Positions 23,026-35,508 of a stretch of 64,000 nt of DNA are shown here, piece after piece. The notes under the pieces are model-generated. The model made no database searches. It was not told the origin of the DNA and saw nothing but the letters and a program-made list of their open reading frames with translations. Origin of the DNA: Ceratotherium simum simum (lineage: Eukaryota > Chordata > Mammalia > Perissodactyla > Rhinocerotidae); assembly GCF_000283155.1 (NCBI RefSeq), contig NW_004454159.1:22271431-22335430 (forward strand). Reading direction: 5' to 3'. Both the position numbers and the translations under genes were made by a program. Each line of letters opens with the position of its first letter. The first letter of the stretch is position 1.

Positions 23026-23180
23026 TAGGAGACTCAGTCTCCTCATCTGTAAAATAGGCACATTTTACCTTACAGAGTATTGTGAAGATTAAATGAGATC
23101 ATGTAGGCGAAGTCCTTAGAATAGTTCTCAATAGATGTTTGTTGTTATTGTTAGTATTATTCTCATTATAGATCAACTAC
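23026..23180 (+). repeat. MIR SINE, plus orientation
   Basis: 'cagtctcctcatctgtaaaa', 'ttgtgaagattaaatgagat' and 'tagaatagttctcaatagat' match the MIR 3' half. Confidence 0.75.
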
Positions 23181-24600
23181 AGTATTTCCAATGATAAGCA
23201 AAATCACTCAGTGAACCAAGGTCAGCGACGATTAGGAAATCAGGACTCTGCAGCTGGAATTTAGAGCATTCACAAACATTATCTTCCATTATTAGTTGTC
23301 CCCATATGGCATCCATCCTCCACTAGCAGAAAATGACAAGGGTCATTCTTTCGAAATCATTACTGGCCAGTTTTATAGATGATTAAAAGTTGATTGTGCT
23401 GATACAGAGCTGAGAAAGCATGAAAGATCTTTCTCCCTTTTGTATATCTGGCCTGTCATTAGGAACTGATTTTGCGGAAGCAGAAGAGCAAATGATACTC
23501 ATGGAAAAGCTATTCTGGAAACCCAGGGGACAGCATGAGCAAACATGCTGAAAAAGATCATGCTGGGGACCTTTAGGTCAGTGCTACAGCTCTTCTTCAG
23601 GGGATGACAATAATTCTACACAGGGAGGCCTGGTTATCCAACGTCCCACAATTTCAAGGTTGCACAGGGATATAAAAGTCATCATAACATGAAAATATTC
23701 ATGAACTGGCTGTTTTAAAAAACATCCCCCCGCACCTAAACATCCCTCCCTGCTTATAAGTGGCATCTCTCCGTATCCATTAAATCAACATCTTTGGAAG
23801 TCGGTCTAGCACTGGTTGTAGGAGGTTTCAAACCCTCCTTCAGTGCAACACAAATACAATGCAAGCAGATTGGAAATGCAATTGCAAAGCTTGCAAAAGA
23901 TGCAGGATTCATGACGTCAGAAATAGTTGCTGAGTACTCAATAGATGTTGAGTAACTGCTTGAAATACACATCAGGTCACCAGACAAGTTGGGAACAGTT
24001 AGTAATTTCAGAAACACATCAACAAAGATAGTGATGTCATAGACGTTTCACAAGAGAATGATTTGACCATCAAAAGATAAAGAGAAGGCTTTGGGAAAGT
24101 TGATGGAGCCAAAGGGCGTTTTTTTTTTTTTTTTTTCTTGGCAAAAATGACCATCATTATACACTGCAAAGACAAACACAAAATGAAGAATGTCATGCAA
24201 TATGAATGTATAATTTTGTTGAAAGAATTGACTGCCAATTCATTCTAAAGATCTAACAATTCTCACTAACTATAGGCATAAATGGACTTATTTTAATAAT
24301 TTCAGTTTAACTTTTCAAGATAAATTCCAATTAGGTGAATTTTATTTGTTTGCTTTTTTAATATTTACTAAGAAAACGTTCCAGTTTTTAGTGACTTCAC
24401 TTCTTAAGTAGTCTTTTATTCCTCTCCTGATTATTCTCTGATAATGAGGACCTCTAGTACATATAATCATACTTTTTTCATGGAGTATACTTGGAGACAT
24501 TACAAAATAAAACTTAAGTGCTAAGTGAATGTAGTCCAAAAAACCAGTTCTCTTCTCCAAGTAGAGTTCCAGCTAATGAATTTAATGAAGCTAAAGGGAC
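23181..24600. other. Non-coding stretch with an 18-nt poly(T) tract
   Basis: Mostly unique sequence. An uninterrupted T18 run lies at 24119-24136 without an adjacent recognisable retroelement. No coding support. Confidence 0.4.
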
Positions 24601-24619
24601 AGTACTGCTTTTTAAGCAA

Positions 24620-24790
24620 GGTCCACACCCCAGGCACTTTACATGCCTAACTTCTAAAGCTTACAACTCTGCAAAGTTGGTATAATTATCCCCATTTTAG
24701 AGATAGGAAAACTGAGACATGGGTTAAGTAACAATCATTAGTCCATAGAGCAAGTAATTGGTGGAGAAAGGATTATAATCCACATAGAAT
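24620..24790 (-). repeat. MIR SINE, minus orientation
   Basis: 'caggcactttacatgcctaa', 'attatccccattttagagat' and 'gcaagtaattggtggagaaa' follow reverse-complement MIR order. Confidence 0.7.
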
Positions 24791-26788
24791 AATCTAAAAT
24801 CATTCCCTGGTGAGCCTAAAATCATTCCCCTGGTGCCAGATGTCGGAGTTGGTGGGAATCACTAGTTTTCAGTTCAGTTGCTAATACAATCCTATTCATT
24901 ACCAGCTTCCACAGGAAAGAAACTAAAATGTAGTTTCTCGGGCTGGCTGCGCAGCCTATCAGGAAGATGAAGATCCACAGCTCCGAGTGGTTCCAGGTCT
25001 TCCATTCAACTGGTGCTGCTAGAGACATCCGAAGCACTGCCAAGCATTCTTATGTATTTGCTTGTTGTGGGATATTCTTTTGAGTAGAAAGGCTGGCCAC
25101 GCTACTAAATATTTAGGTCTCAATGAGCCAAAAGCAATTCTGACATCAAAACGTTAAAATCCAGCAAGAACTGTGGGAAAGTGGTTACAGGTGCTCTCTG
25201 GAACAATGTTTTTCCAATTCTGCATGAACGAGCCCTACCACAAGTGCAAATAATCAATCCTGACTGCCGAAAGAGGTGCTTAAAATCCAGTAGGTTCTCC
25301 AAGCTGTAGCACGTTACACACACAGGAATCCTTGCAGCATGAGACCCTCCTCTCAAGAAGCTGAAGGCATTATTATTTGTGGTTAGCAACACGTGGTAGA
25401 GACCAAGATCTTGATCTCTAAGACTACAGATTCATGGGCTGCTTAGCACTCAGCCTTTAAAGACATATTATGCTTTCCCTTTCCCAATAAAAATAAAATT
25501 AATATAACTTTCCAATAATAGCTACTATATTTCTCTCATAAGATCCTATTAAATAAAAGTATTCACTAATTCATTAAGCTTTCTGGAGAAAGACAGTGGA
25601 TCTGCAAAGTATATGTGTTTTATTCAAGATCTAAACATCTCATGATGTTACTCAGAGCAACAGAACATTTGACATTAGACCTACTCAAAAATTTAAATAC
25701 TCTGACATTATTTTGATAGCTCAAATCTAATAAATTTCTAGAATCTAGGCTTCAGAACATGATTTAGTAAATTATTTTGGGCTTAAACGATTTATTTCTC
25801 TATCTTAAAATCAAACAAAAATGACAAATTATTGTTTTTGAAACCATTCTTGGAAATAATTTTCATATCTACTATATGGAATTATTTCCTATCTAGACAA
25901 TTGTATATTAAGAATTGTTTTTTAAAAACCTTATATGAAGTATATTTAAACGTTTCAGATAAGTTTTAGAACATTTTAAGAAAACCTTAAAAAGCCAAGA
26001 ATCAAACTTATTTTTTAATAGATGTGATTTGTTACAAGGAGGACACACATTCTTAGCCCTGGATTACCTTACTTCTTACATATATTCAGAAGTTTCTCTG
26101 AGTTCAAAAGTTCACAGCAACAATTTATAAGGGTCTCAGCTCTGAAGCAAGCCAGAGGGAAAGTGCTGCTTTTAATCAACACTCAGCTACAGTCCTCGTG
26201 CTGCAGCAGATCCCGCCAATCCCGTGTGACAGAGTGCTGCTTTCATACACTGTCGGGACACTTTTAAAAAGTATGATTTTCCACAAGGCAAATTAAAAAA
26301 AGTTACACAAATAACCTGCAGGTACACACCTTCCATAATTCTAACTTTTGGGAACTGTAGCCTAAGTGAGAGAAAAAAGCACACTGTGTTTATGCAAACA
26401 CCCTGGAGATAAAGGGAGGAACATGGTTTATGGTGCTAAACAGGGAGCAGGAAAACTGTGCTTTTCTCCTGGAAGTCAGATAATATCTTTAAATTTGAGG
26501 GTTGGAGTTCCCAAAGTCAGGCTCTGAGGAGATGAGGTGAAATTGGCAAACAGACAGGAATTAGAAAGGATTCCATGATGATGACTAAATATTCCTCCCA
26601 AGTCTCCCCTTACATATTAAGAAACATATTTTAATTTTTTCAATTCTGAAATTTAAGCCTATTTAGGGCCATGGAAGGACTGGAGACAAATATTAAAGTG
26701 ATGAAGATATCTCTTCCTGAACAACATAAGGCTCTTCCTTCCTTCTTTCCTCATTTCTCTTCCCCCTTTCGCTCCCTCCTTCCTTCCA
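24791..26788. other. Non-coding stretch without recognised genes
   Basis: Apparently unique, AT-rich DNA. Minus-strand frames at 24822-25043 and 25120-25392 are short and lack domain or splice support. A short CTTCC-rich patch is near 26735-26785. Confidence 0.4.
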
Positions 26789-27880
26789 CTCATATTTATT
26801 GAGCACCATGTGTCAGACACAGCCATCGGGCATTCAGCAGTGAACAAGCAAGACAGGCTCAGGAAACTCATATTTTAATGCAGCACTGTCCAATGGAACT
26901 TTCTAGGATGATGGGAATGTTCTATATCTGCATTGTCCCATATGGTAGCCTCTAGCCACAAGTGGCTATTGAGCACTTGTAAGGTGGCTAGTGCAATCGA
27001 GGAACTCAATTTTAAATGTTACTTCATTTTAATTTATTACATTTAAATTTAAATAGCCACATGTGGCTAGTGGCTACCATATTGGACAGCACAGTTCCAA
27101 TGGATTAATCACACAATAACAAATAAATAAGTAGGTATACAAAATCTTTTCAGGTTTGGATAAGTGCAATAAAGAAAAAAAAAGCAGCATGAGGGTGACG
27201 GGGCGGGGGAGGAAGGCTGGGCTCTTTCAATTATGGTGGGTCAAGAAAGGCCTCTTTCTGCAAGACAAAAGGCATCAAGCCACATAAAATGTAGAAGAGA
27301 ATTCCAAGTAGAGAGAACGGCAAGTGCAAAAGGTCTGAGGCGAGAGTGGACTTAGCAGAGAGACACAGCAAGAAGGCTAGTGTGGAGGAGAACAGGAGCG
27401 AGTAGGAGGAGACTAAGTCAGAGAGGTAGGGAGAGACGTGAGCATGCACAGCCTTAAGGCCCATGGAAAGGAGTTTGGAACTTACTCTGATGTGGAGGGA
27501 AGCCAGTAAGTGGTTTTGAGTGGGAGAGTATCATGAGCTGATTTATGTTTAATAAGATCAGACAAGTGGCTAGCTGGAGACCAGACTGCAAGAGTGGAAG
27601 GGTGGGAATAGCAGTCAGTTAGGAGGAAATGGCACAGTCAGGCCTGATGCTCCAATGGCTTGTCTAGGGCCATACCAGTGCCAGATTTAGAATATATTAT
27701 GAAGGTAGAGCCAACAGGCCTTGGTGATGGATGACACGTGGTGAGAATGTATATGTAAGTGAGGAAGAAAAGGGAGAGATCGAGGAGGATGATTCCGAAG
27801 TTACTTGGAGGGCTTATCCCAACATCACCAGATTCTGGGGAGGGAATGACCTTTGAACGCTTGAACAGCATGAGAAAAAA
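26789..27880 (-). mobile_element. L2 LINE, minus orientation, split by a MITE
   Basis: The plus strand is reverse-complement L2 from its 3' end: 'tatttattgagcaccatgtg', 'gcagtgaacaagcaagacag', then after the MITE 'acaataacaaataaataagt', 'cggcaagtgcaaaaggtctg', 'gctagtgtggaggagaac' and 'tatgaaggtagagccaacag'. The L2 reading resumes directly after the MITE and its duplication. Minus-strand frames at 27231-27464 and 27638-27871 are relics of L2 ORF2. Confidence 0.8.
26881..27094. mobile_element. hAT-Charlie-type MITE nested in the L2
   Basis: The inverted ends CAGCACTGTCCAAT (26881-26894) and ATTGGACAGCACAG (27081-27094) match but for one base. The interior is palindromic ('agccacaagtggctattgag' against 'atagccacatgtggctagtg'). 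The flanking octamers ttttaatg (26873-26880) and ttccaatg (27095-27102) agree at six of eight positions, the length expected for hAT target duplications. Confidence 0.88.
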
Positions 27881-30400
27881 AGGTGCTCAAATTCCTAGAA
27901 GTAGTTAAACCAGAAAAGCCCTTATCGATATGTTAGGAAGCCTGTGTGAGCATGTTTGTATAAAATTTTAAGTAAAATGTGCCCAATTATTTCAGTCTAA
28001 TCAAAAAGAACTTCTTTAACTTTAGGCATATAAACTGTGTAATGATCTTTTAAAAAGGAAGCCAACTCTTGCAACATTCCATTGCTGCCCAAAAACAGTT
28101 TGGCATAGTATTAAACACAATCTACATTTATTTAAACATGCATAAATGCCACCCACCTTCAAAACCAGTATTCTAAACCATAATCAAATGCTATCTAGTA
28201 GGAGAGTTGGGGTACAGACCACTTAAATCTCTCTTTACATGTGTTGTATTCAAGTGTTTAACCCTGGAGTTGACAACATATTTCCCCTGTTGTGTCCCTT
28301 GGTGTGTTATGCACAGAAAAGCCCTATAGGGGTATCATAGATACAGGGTGTCACTACACATATGCATATAATTTCAATTCACTTCTCCAGAGAGAAGGAA
28401 GACTAAAGGAGAACAATTGACATAGTGTGGGAAATTCCACTCGGCATTCTCCTCAATGAGTCTGGGGCCTGATAATGAACATGGGACTCAAAAGAAGAAA
28501 TCAGCTGTTCCACCTGTTGATTTGGTTCCCAGTGATTTCACGATGTGGGGATCTTACCATGGCGAGTGCCCCTCTAGTGTTATTTTTCCTATAATGTGGC
28601 CCTACCTCATCTGATACTCAAAGACAAAGTGCTGTTTCCAGTGCTGGAGGAAAAACTGGCAGCACTGGGCTCACGGGGAGGTGGATTTTATGGGCAATTT
28701 AACAGGCATTCAAGGGTCATTTTGACTAGACATAATTTTCGCCTCATGCACTGAGTTTATAACCTAATCACCTTATAGGATGGGGGTTCACTGTATACCA
28801 TTATTGGCAGAGAGTTACTTCAACTTTAGTTTGCTTTGGAAGGAAAATCACAAAGAATTTTCTATTACTATCTTTCAGTGTGAAAGAACTTGAAAATCAT
28901 GTTCTCTCAGGATTTTTTTAGGGGAAGCCATCCTATGTATGAAGGACATGAAGACAACCAAAAGAGAATATACAAATTTTGAGAGGTCTTACCTATTAAA
29001 TTTATGGCCTCTGAAACATAGTTATAAATCTAAGTTGAATTTGTTGTGTTTATTTATATAGCCTGTGGAGAAGTGACAGGACAGTCTTTGCATAGAATTT
29101 GCTTGCTCTTTAGAAATGCCTATGGGATAAGGCTAAACTCTTGAACAAAGAGCGTATGCACCCCCCCACACACAAACTTTTTAAAGATTATATGATCTCA
29201 AAACCTAAACATTCTTTTGGAACATAAAACCAGAATTTATATCCTGGCCCTTGCAGACTTGGGAGTGATGCCTAGAAAAACAAACATGTTTTCTTTAATT
29301 AGTCCTAAAGGAAAAGAAATACAACTGGAAATTAGTATTGTTGGTTTAAAAATGCAATAGAAAACATGCTTCATAAATTCTGAAGGAAATTTAAATTTGC
29401 CCTATGCTTTAATCTGAATAAAAAGTATAAAAATAAATAGAAGCCCAGTTGATCTGCTTTAAAAGGGATGTTTCATTTACTGTTTTTGATTAGTTTGTGT
29501 TTTTGCTCATGTTTAAACTCCTACTAGGCTGATCATTGAAAATATCATATAACCCCAGTCACATAATATTAACATGATTACTTCACCATATATCTGCTCC
29601 AAGACAATCAGCTCAGTCAGGGCAACTTTCTTTTCAATTGCCTTTGCTGAAAAGTTGCATAAATATCCAGACCAGTTTAATTACTTCCACGGGCTTTAAG
29701 CCTCATTGACATGCAGATGAGAACCCGATCAAATGACAAGCCTGGGAGCCAAGTTAGGCGCACGATTTTACCTGAACATAAATGATGGGGACTCCAGTCT
29801 GCAAGCCCAGAGGAGGATGCAGCAGCAAGAATTCTCTTTACTCTCATCACAGCCTCTCTGGAAGACTAGTGTCACTTGTAAAGAATATGAAACTACACTC
29901 AATTCTCAAAACATTCTTCCTTGAACACAGTGAAACATGCAACAAGTACAAGGGAGAAAGAAATTTTAGTTTGCGCCTTAACAAAATGAAATATCCAGTT
30001 GTCTGACATAAGAAGATTAATGTGAATCAAGGAAGTGCAAACTCAAATGTCTACTGGGGAGGGGCGGGTCATGCAAATGAAGCAGCTGGAAAACCTGAAT
30101 TCTAAACTGTGAGGACAGTCTGGCTGGGTCAGTCTGGTTCCCAACTATACCCCGGCATCCTGCTCCATGTCTGGGACATGCTACATGCTCAACATATATG
30201 TATTAAATGAGTGAATATATGTTGTCATCAAGTAGCTGTGTAATTTGGTCAACTCACAGTCTCTGGGGAGGCTTCCTTTCCTCAGCTCTAAAATGTGGTG
30301 GCTGGGTTACACCAGTGGCTCACCCTCATCCTACCCCATCTTGGGCCCTCCATATTATCCCTGCTTTAACTACAGCAGCTGTCTTTTCCCCCAATTATCT
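27881..30400. other. Unique non-coding stretch
   Basis: No gene or recognised repeat. The part at about 29440-29730 has a conserved-element texture: TAAT/ATTA cores, 'cctcattgacatgcagatga' with an octamer-like ATGCAGAT, and 'tgattagtttgtgtttttgc'. Open frames near 29733-30006 overlap in two frames and are unsupported. Confidence 0.35.
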
Positions 30401-30419
30401 CATAACGGTTATAATTATT

Positions 30420-30700
30420 TTAAGCTTTTGGTTGAAAAGTACCCGAATCATAATTGTACAGCTTAATGAATTTTCACAAACTGAAGCCATCTCCCTCTTG
30501 CCCCATTTCAGTCACTATCCCCCACAACAACCCAAGCTAACCACTATCCTGAATTCCAATAGAACAGATTGGTTGGCCTTGTTAACTTTATATAAATGAA
30601 ATCACACAGTATGTACTCTTGTGCCTGGCTTCTTTTGCTCAACATATTATTTGGAAGACTCATCCATCCACACTGTTGTAACTGCTGATTCCTTTCAATT
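30420..30700. mobile_element. Old L1M-type LINE fragment
   Basis: 'ataaatgaaatcacacagta' followed by 'cctggcttcttttgctcaac' and 'agactcatccatcc' is a familiar stretch of old mammalian L1 (L1M/L1ME) sequence. Orientation and subfamily were not determined. The 130-codon plus frame (30207-30599) partly overlaps it and is not regarded as a gene. Confidence 0.5.
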
Positions 30701-31227
30701 CTAAAATTCTACTGATGCTAATTACTAACTCAATATACAAGAAAAAATACTTTTGAAAACACTGAGGGCAATATAACTGATCACAGTAATAATCAGAACC
30801 ATAAGCAGATAAAGTCTAGGAGATATCATCTTTGTCTATATGTGTATTAAAGGATTTCCCATGTAGATGGGGTTCTGTATCAACTGGTGAGGAGTAACTG
30901 GAAGCTGGTGATGATTCCAGAAGTCTTCTAGATAAACTTTGCAAGAGTCTAAGTTCAAATTAATTGTTCAGTTAGAGCCGTGGCATATCAACTACAGTTA
31001 GCCATATATTTATCTGTAAAGCAAGGTGTTTCGAGTAGCCTGTAACTCATTTGCATGAAGATAATGGACTAATACCCTCTTTCCAAGGAACCCAAAGTTA
31101 TCTTCTTATGTTCTGTCATTTGCCCACAGTAATTTTTTTTCTTGGCTTATAACTTATCAGGATTAAAAAGCCTGAATCTTTTCACAAAGTTCATACTGCG
31201 CAAGAAAAAGCTATCTGGAGGGAAGAA

Positions 31228-31545
31228 GGAACAGACAGAACACAGAGGATTCACAGAGCACTGAAACTACTCTGTATGATACTGTAATGGTGGATACATG
31301 TCATTATACACTTGTCAAAACACATAATCCATACAACATCAAGAGTGAACCGCAATGTAAACTATGGACTTTGGATGATAATCATGTGCAAATGTAGGCT
31401 CAGCAATTATAACAAATGTACTACTCTGGTGGGGGATGTTGATAATGGGGGAGGCTATGCATTTGTGGGGGCAGGAAGTATTTGGGAAATCTCCGTACCT
31501 TCCTATCAATTTTGCTGTGAATCTAAAACTGCTTTAAAATAGAAA
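31228..31545 (+). mobile_element. L1 3' UTR fragment, same family as the L1 at 19102
   Basis: Co-linear with 21087-21400: 'actctgtatgatactgtaat', 'gtaaactatggactttggat', 'ctactctggtgggggatgtt', 'atttgtgggggcaggaagta' and 'gctgtgaatctaaaactgct'. It is only the last ~320 bp of an L1, ending near 31545 without a long A-tail. Confidence 0.9.
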
Positions 31546-34500
31546 ATCTATTCAAATATTATGGAAAGTGAGGGAATTGACAAATACCCATGGATTTCCC
31601 ATAAAGCATACAATTTCTGAAATATTTATATTAATAACAATTTATCTATAAAGTTATAGCATAGGGAAAGCTGAGAGAGATTCTTATTAGACAATTCTTC
31701 CCACAAACTTTATAATAGTAACATTTCAAACAAAACTAATTGTTTCTAGTACTTTTCTTTTTATAAGATGAAAGCGCAAATCTTTGTGATATTTCCCGTG
31801 ACTCTCTGTGAAATTTCAAATATTGTTTTAAGGATAAAAAATATCCTGGCAATTTATTTTAATTTTTCTGTATTTAGGATCTGAATGTGGGAAGGCAAAA
31901 CTCAAAAAGTTTTCAGAGGAAATGTAGATACTACTTAATGTAGACATTAAGAGAGGATCAGGGTGACTTTCAAACAATATCTGGTTCCTTATTTAATCAA
32001 AGTAACAAGAAAATATTTAAAAAAATAATCAGAAATGATAAAATTAAAAAGAAACTTAGCTCTTTCATAAGCGAGAAACTTTTGCCTTTTTTTCCCCTTA
32101 AATAATCAAAGATATAATAAGGTTAAAGTACTTCTTAGACAAAAATGTTATGCCATCTAAGAAAATCAACAGGCAGTAAAGAATAATCTTTGATTTCATA
32201 TATGAAAGCATTAATTAGTAAACCAAGGAAACAAGACCACCAAAATTGAGCAAACTTTTCTAAGCTTTTAACGAATTTCATACCTTGTTGTCAGACTCAG
32301 ATATTATAAACCAGGGCAAATGATATTTACTTTCCAAGTTTTGTCCTTCATTAGACTAGAACGTAGGAGGTCCATGAGGTCAAATCTTATCTCAAAATAA
32401 TAGTATATGTCGTTTCTATTACCAAGCAATGCGTTAATAGCAAATCAATATGTATGTTTTAAAAAGCTGTCTGAAACTTTAAAGAGGTCAAAAAACATTT
32501 TTAAAAAACCTCCAAGAACATTTTCTGTAACGAGGAACCATTTTCCCATCCCTTTATAGAACCATGAAGAAAGGTTTCTAATATTTATGATACAACAGAA
32601 TCTTGCAAATCAAAAAATCACTGGAATCCCACATTTGTAATTTGTCCTTCAGCAAGAGAAGCAGAAAACTCAGTAATCAGAAAAGATAACTTAGCCAAAA
32701 ATGTGGATTTTAACCCTATTAATGAGATCCCAATAGAAATTTCAATAACTGAAAAGAAACTATTAAATGTATGGACATTTGTTAAAAGAAGGCTTAACAA
32801 AAACATATAGTTTTAAAAAATCACTGGAAACTGTATAAAGATATTTGAGATTTTTATGCAAGCAGTGGTGTAATCTTCTGTGATGACAATGCAGAACTGA
32901 TATACAAGGAACTCATTTTTCCAGGAGGGTTTGGGTGAAATCTGTTAAGAGGAGCAGAGACCAAAAGATAATAAGTGACTGTCACCGAAAACACCACATG
33001 TATCAATTTAATACATTCGTGAAAACATCATTAACAAACACTGAGCATCCAAGATTTTGAAAACTGCACTTTGCCAAACGTTCATAAGCCTTTGTTTCTT
33101 CCAAGACAGCCATTAGATGAATCAGACATGGCCTGCCTCCTAGAGGATACCAGTGGGTGAGATCACAGTATCTTGCTTTTGGGGAAACAAGAGGTCATCG
33201 TCGCTGACAAACTCTTCCTTCTGAGCAAGGCAATAATCTGGTCTTCTGGTATACAGCCGACATATTGTATACAAACTCTTTTGGTTCGGGCTAGGGTTGG
33301 CCAAATTTGCTAAGCAGTCAGCCTTCCCCGATGAGGTCAGTACAAACATCCCAGTTACAGCTGGGTCCAAACACAGACAGAAGATGTTGTATGCTGCTGA
33401 TTAAGTGCCCTTTGTTCAGGCCTGTCTGGGTCCTAACGACATTAAATGCAAAACAAAAAAAGCTGCTTACTGCCTCTGGTAAGTACACAACCACTACAGA
33501 AGAAATATGTCTTTAATCAGCTCACATTCTTAACTTTCCTCTGGAATCAAAAAGCACATCTGTTAAGGAGGAAAAGAAGATGTAAAATGAGGAGAGAAGA
33601 TATCACAAAACAGAATTTAGACAGGGTAACAAAAGCATGAAAAAGGGTAACACTTTTATATCCAAGAGAACACAAAGTAAATATGCTGAATCAATAGAAA
33701 AACAGGGAGCTAAAGCAGAGAGACAGTAAAGTAAGATCTGGGTTACAGTAACTGATGTGCTAGACACATAGTTAATGTTTCTAACAAAGCTCTTTAGGAT
33801 TAAAAAAAGTCAACAGAACTCAACCCTATAAGCAAGACTGAATGTCTTAGCTATTATATGGTCTTTGGTGTCCTGGCTTCTGTAAGCCTTAAAAAATCCC
33901 TTAGTACCACCCCAATCTATTCTCCCTACTTCATCGTGAATACGCTGATCTCATCTTGTACCTTCTCTTTGTTCCATCTTCCCACTTGGGACCCACCTTT
34001 TTGTCAGGCTTTGCCACGAAGCAGCCTGAGCGTGGTTTGGAGACCTGTCACATGATCCCAACGTACACATCATGTGACCTTCAGGCTTCCCTGCACACAT
34101 AAGCACAAAAACTAAAATAACACTGCTGTTGCCCCAAAATTCTTGCAATTAAGGTTGGTCAGTGAGGAGCTGTGAGTCGGAGTCTGAGCTAAAATAATAA
34201 AGGCGATTTATAAGACTTTCCTAGTAATCAACTACGATACAAGCAAAACTCTTTCATCCTCGTAAATCCTTCGTGAGGTATTATTCTTTTGCACAAAAGG
34301 AATGCACAAATCTAAACTATAATAGCTACTTAGTGTATACTGAAATAAAATAATAATATTAAAAAGTTATGTCATCCCAATTAAAAAAAAATTCCATTCG
34401 TTGAAACTAATTCTGGGAAACTTAACTAGGAAAGAAGAAATTATCTTCTATATTTGAAGGGAACTTAAACAATTAGCTCTGATATCTCTTTCCTCTAAAA

Positions 34501-35387
34501 CATAAAGATCAGCAAACTCATTTATGTATTTATAAGTCTTCAGCTGCGATGGACCCCTGAATTCATATATTGCCATACTTTACTTATTCCAAATATAGAA
34601 ATGTGACATGACCAAAAAAATGCAATTCTTGAAGTAAATCTGTACAAGGTAAACTTTTATTACAATTGAATAAACCTTTCGGACTTTCCCCACCATTATG
34701 TCTTTTTCTATGATTTCCTAACTTAATAAGAACTTACTGAGTGTCTACCTAATATGAGCAAATTATAATACCCATGTAGGGAAGAACACAATACAGTTGC
34801 TTTTTCTAAAGAACATTCTGCTGATGGGGGAGCAAAGGGCTGTGGAAGTTGGGAGGTGTCTAAAGACTTGCTGAGAGGGGCTGTGATAGGTCGATGAGCT
34901 GGGCAGCCACAAGTAGGGAAAAGTTCCATCAGAAGCATTATAGCCTGATGAAGCACCACATGTTTGGGAAGCAAGGGGTCCACTTATGTGGCTAGAGTCA
35001 GATGCATAATAGGATGGGACAGCAGAAGAGATTAGAAAGAGTGAGGTGGATGAGTCTGCAGAGGTCCTGCCTGCCAGGGCCTCAACCTCTCAGAAACACA
35101 AATATTACTATGATGTTTTCTCTAAAGAGAAGAAATAGCAGTAGGGGAAAAAAAACTGAAGAAATACCTAGTTCAAAATACAGACATGAATTGTCTTGCT
35201 TAAAAATATTCTCTTTCTTGTCAATAAAGACCTAATATGCTATCACTATTTTTTCAAATTTAACTTATATAAGGGAAAACCTCAGAAGTTTTCAATACAT
35301 TAAAACAGTGCAAGAGGAAAATCATATCTATATTCATTTCTTTGGTTGTAAAGCTAACTGTTAGGAGTACTTTAAAAAATAGTTCAT
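31546..35387. other. Non-coding stretch; one possible exon-like frame
   Basis: Mostly AT-rich unique DNA. An 87-codon open minus-strand stretch at 33140-33400 is discussed as a finding. A possible L2 minus fragment lies near 34725-34900 ('ttactgagtgtctacctaat'). Nothing else recognised. Confidence 0.35.
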
Positions 35388-35508
35388 CTCAAGCTCTACC
35401 CCAGATTCTGATTTAATTGTTCTAGGAGTAGAACCTGGGCATCAGTATTTTTAAAGACTCCTAAGTATTTTTAAAGTGTGACCAGAGTTGAGAATCACTG
35501 TGCTAAAT
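35388..35508 (-). mobile_element. MER5-like hAT MITE fragment
   Basis: 'ccagattctgatttaattgt', 'gaacctgggcatcagtattt' and the end 'agttgagaatcactg' match a MER5A/B-type element missing part of its interior. Confidence 0.6.

Noticed and set aside
30207..30599. 130-codon plus-strand frame
   Set aside because: Overlaps an old L1M fragment, a second open frame overlaps it in another phase, and no protein features are visible.
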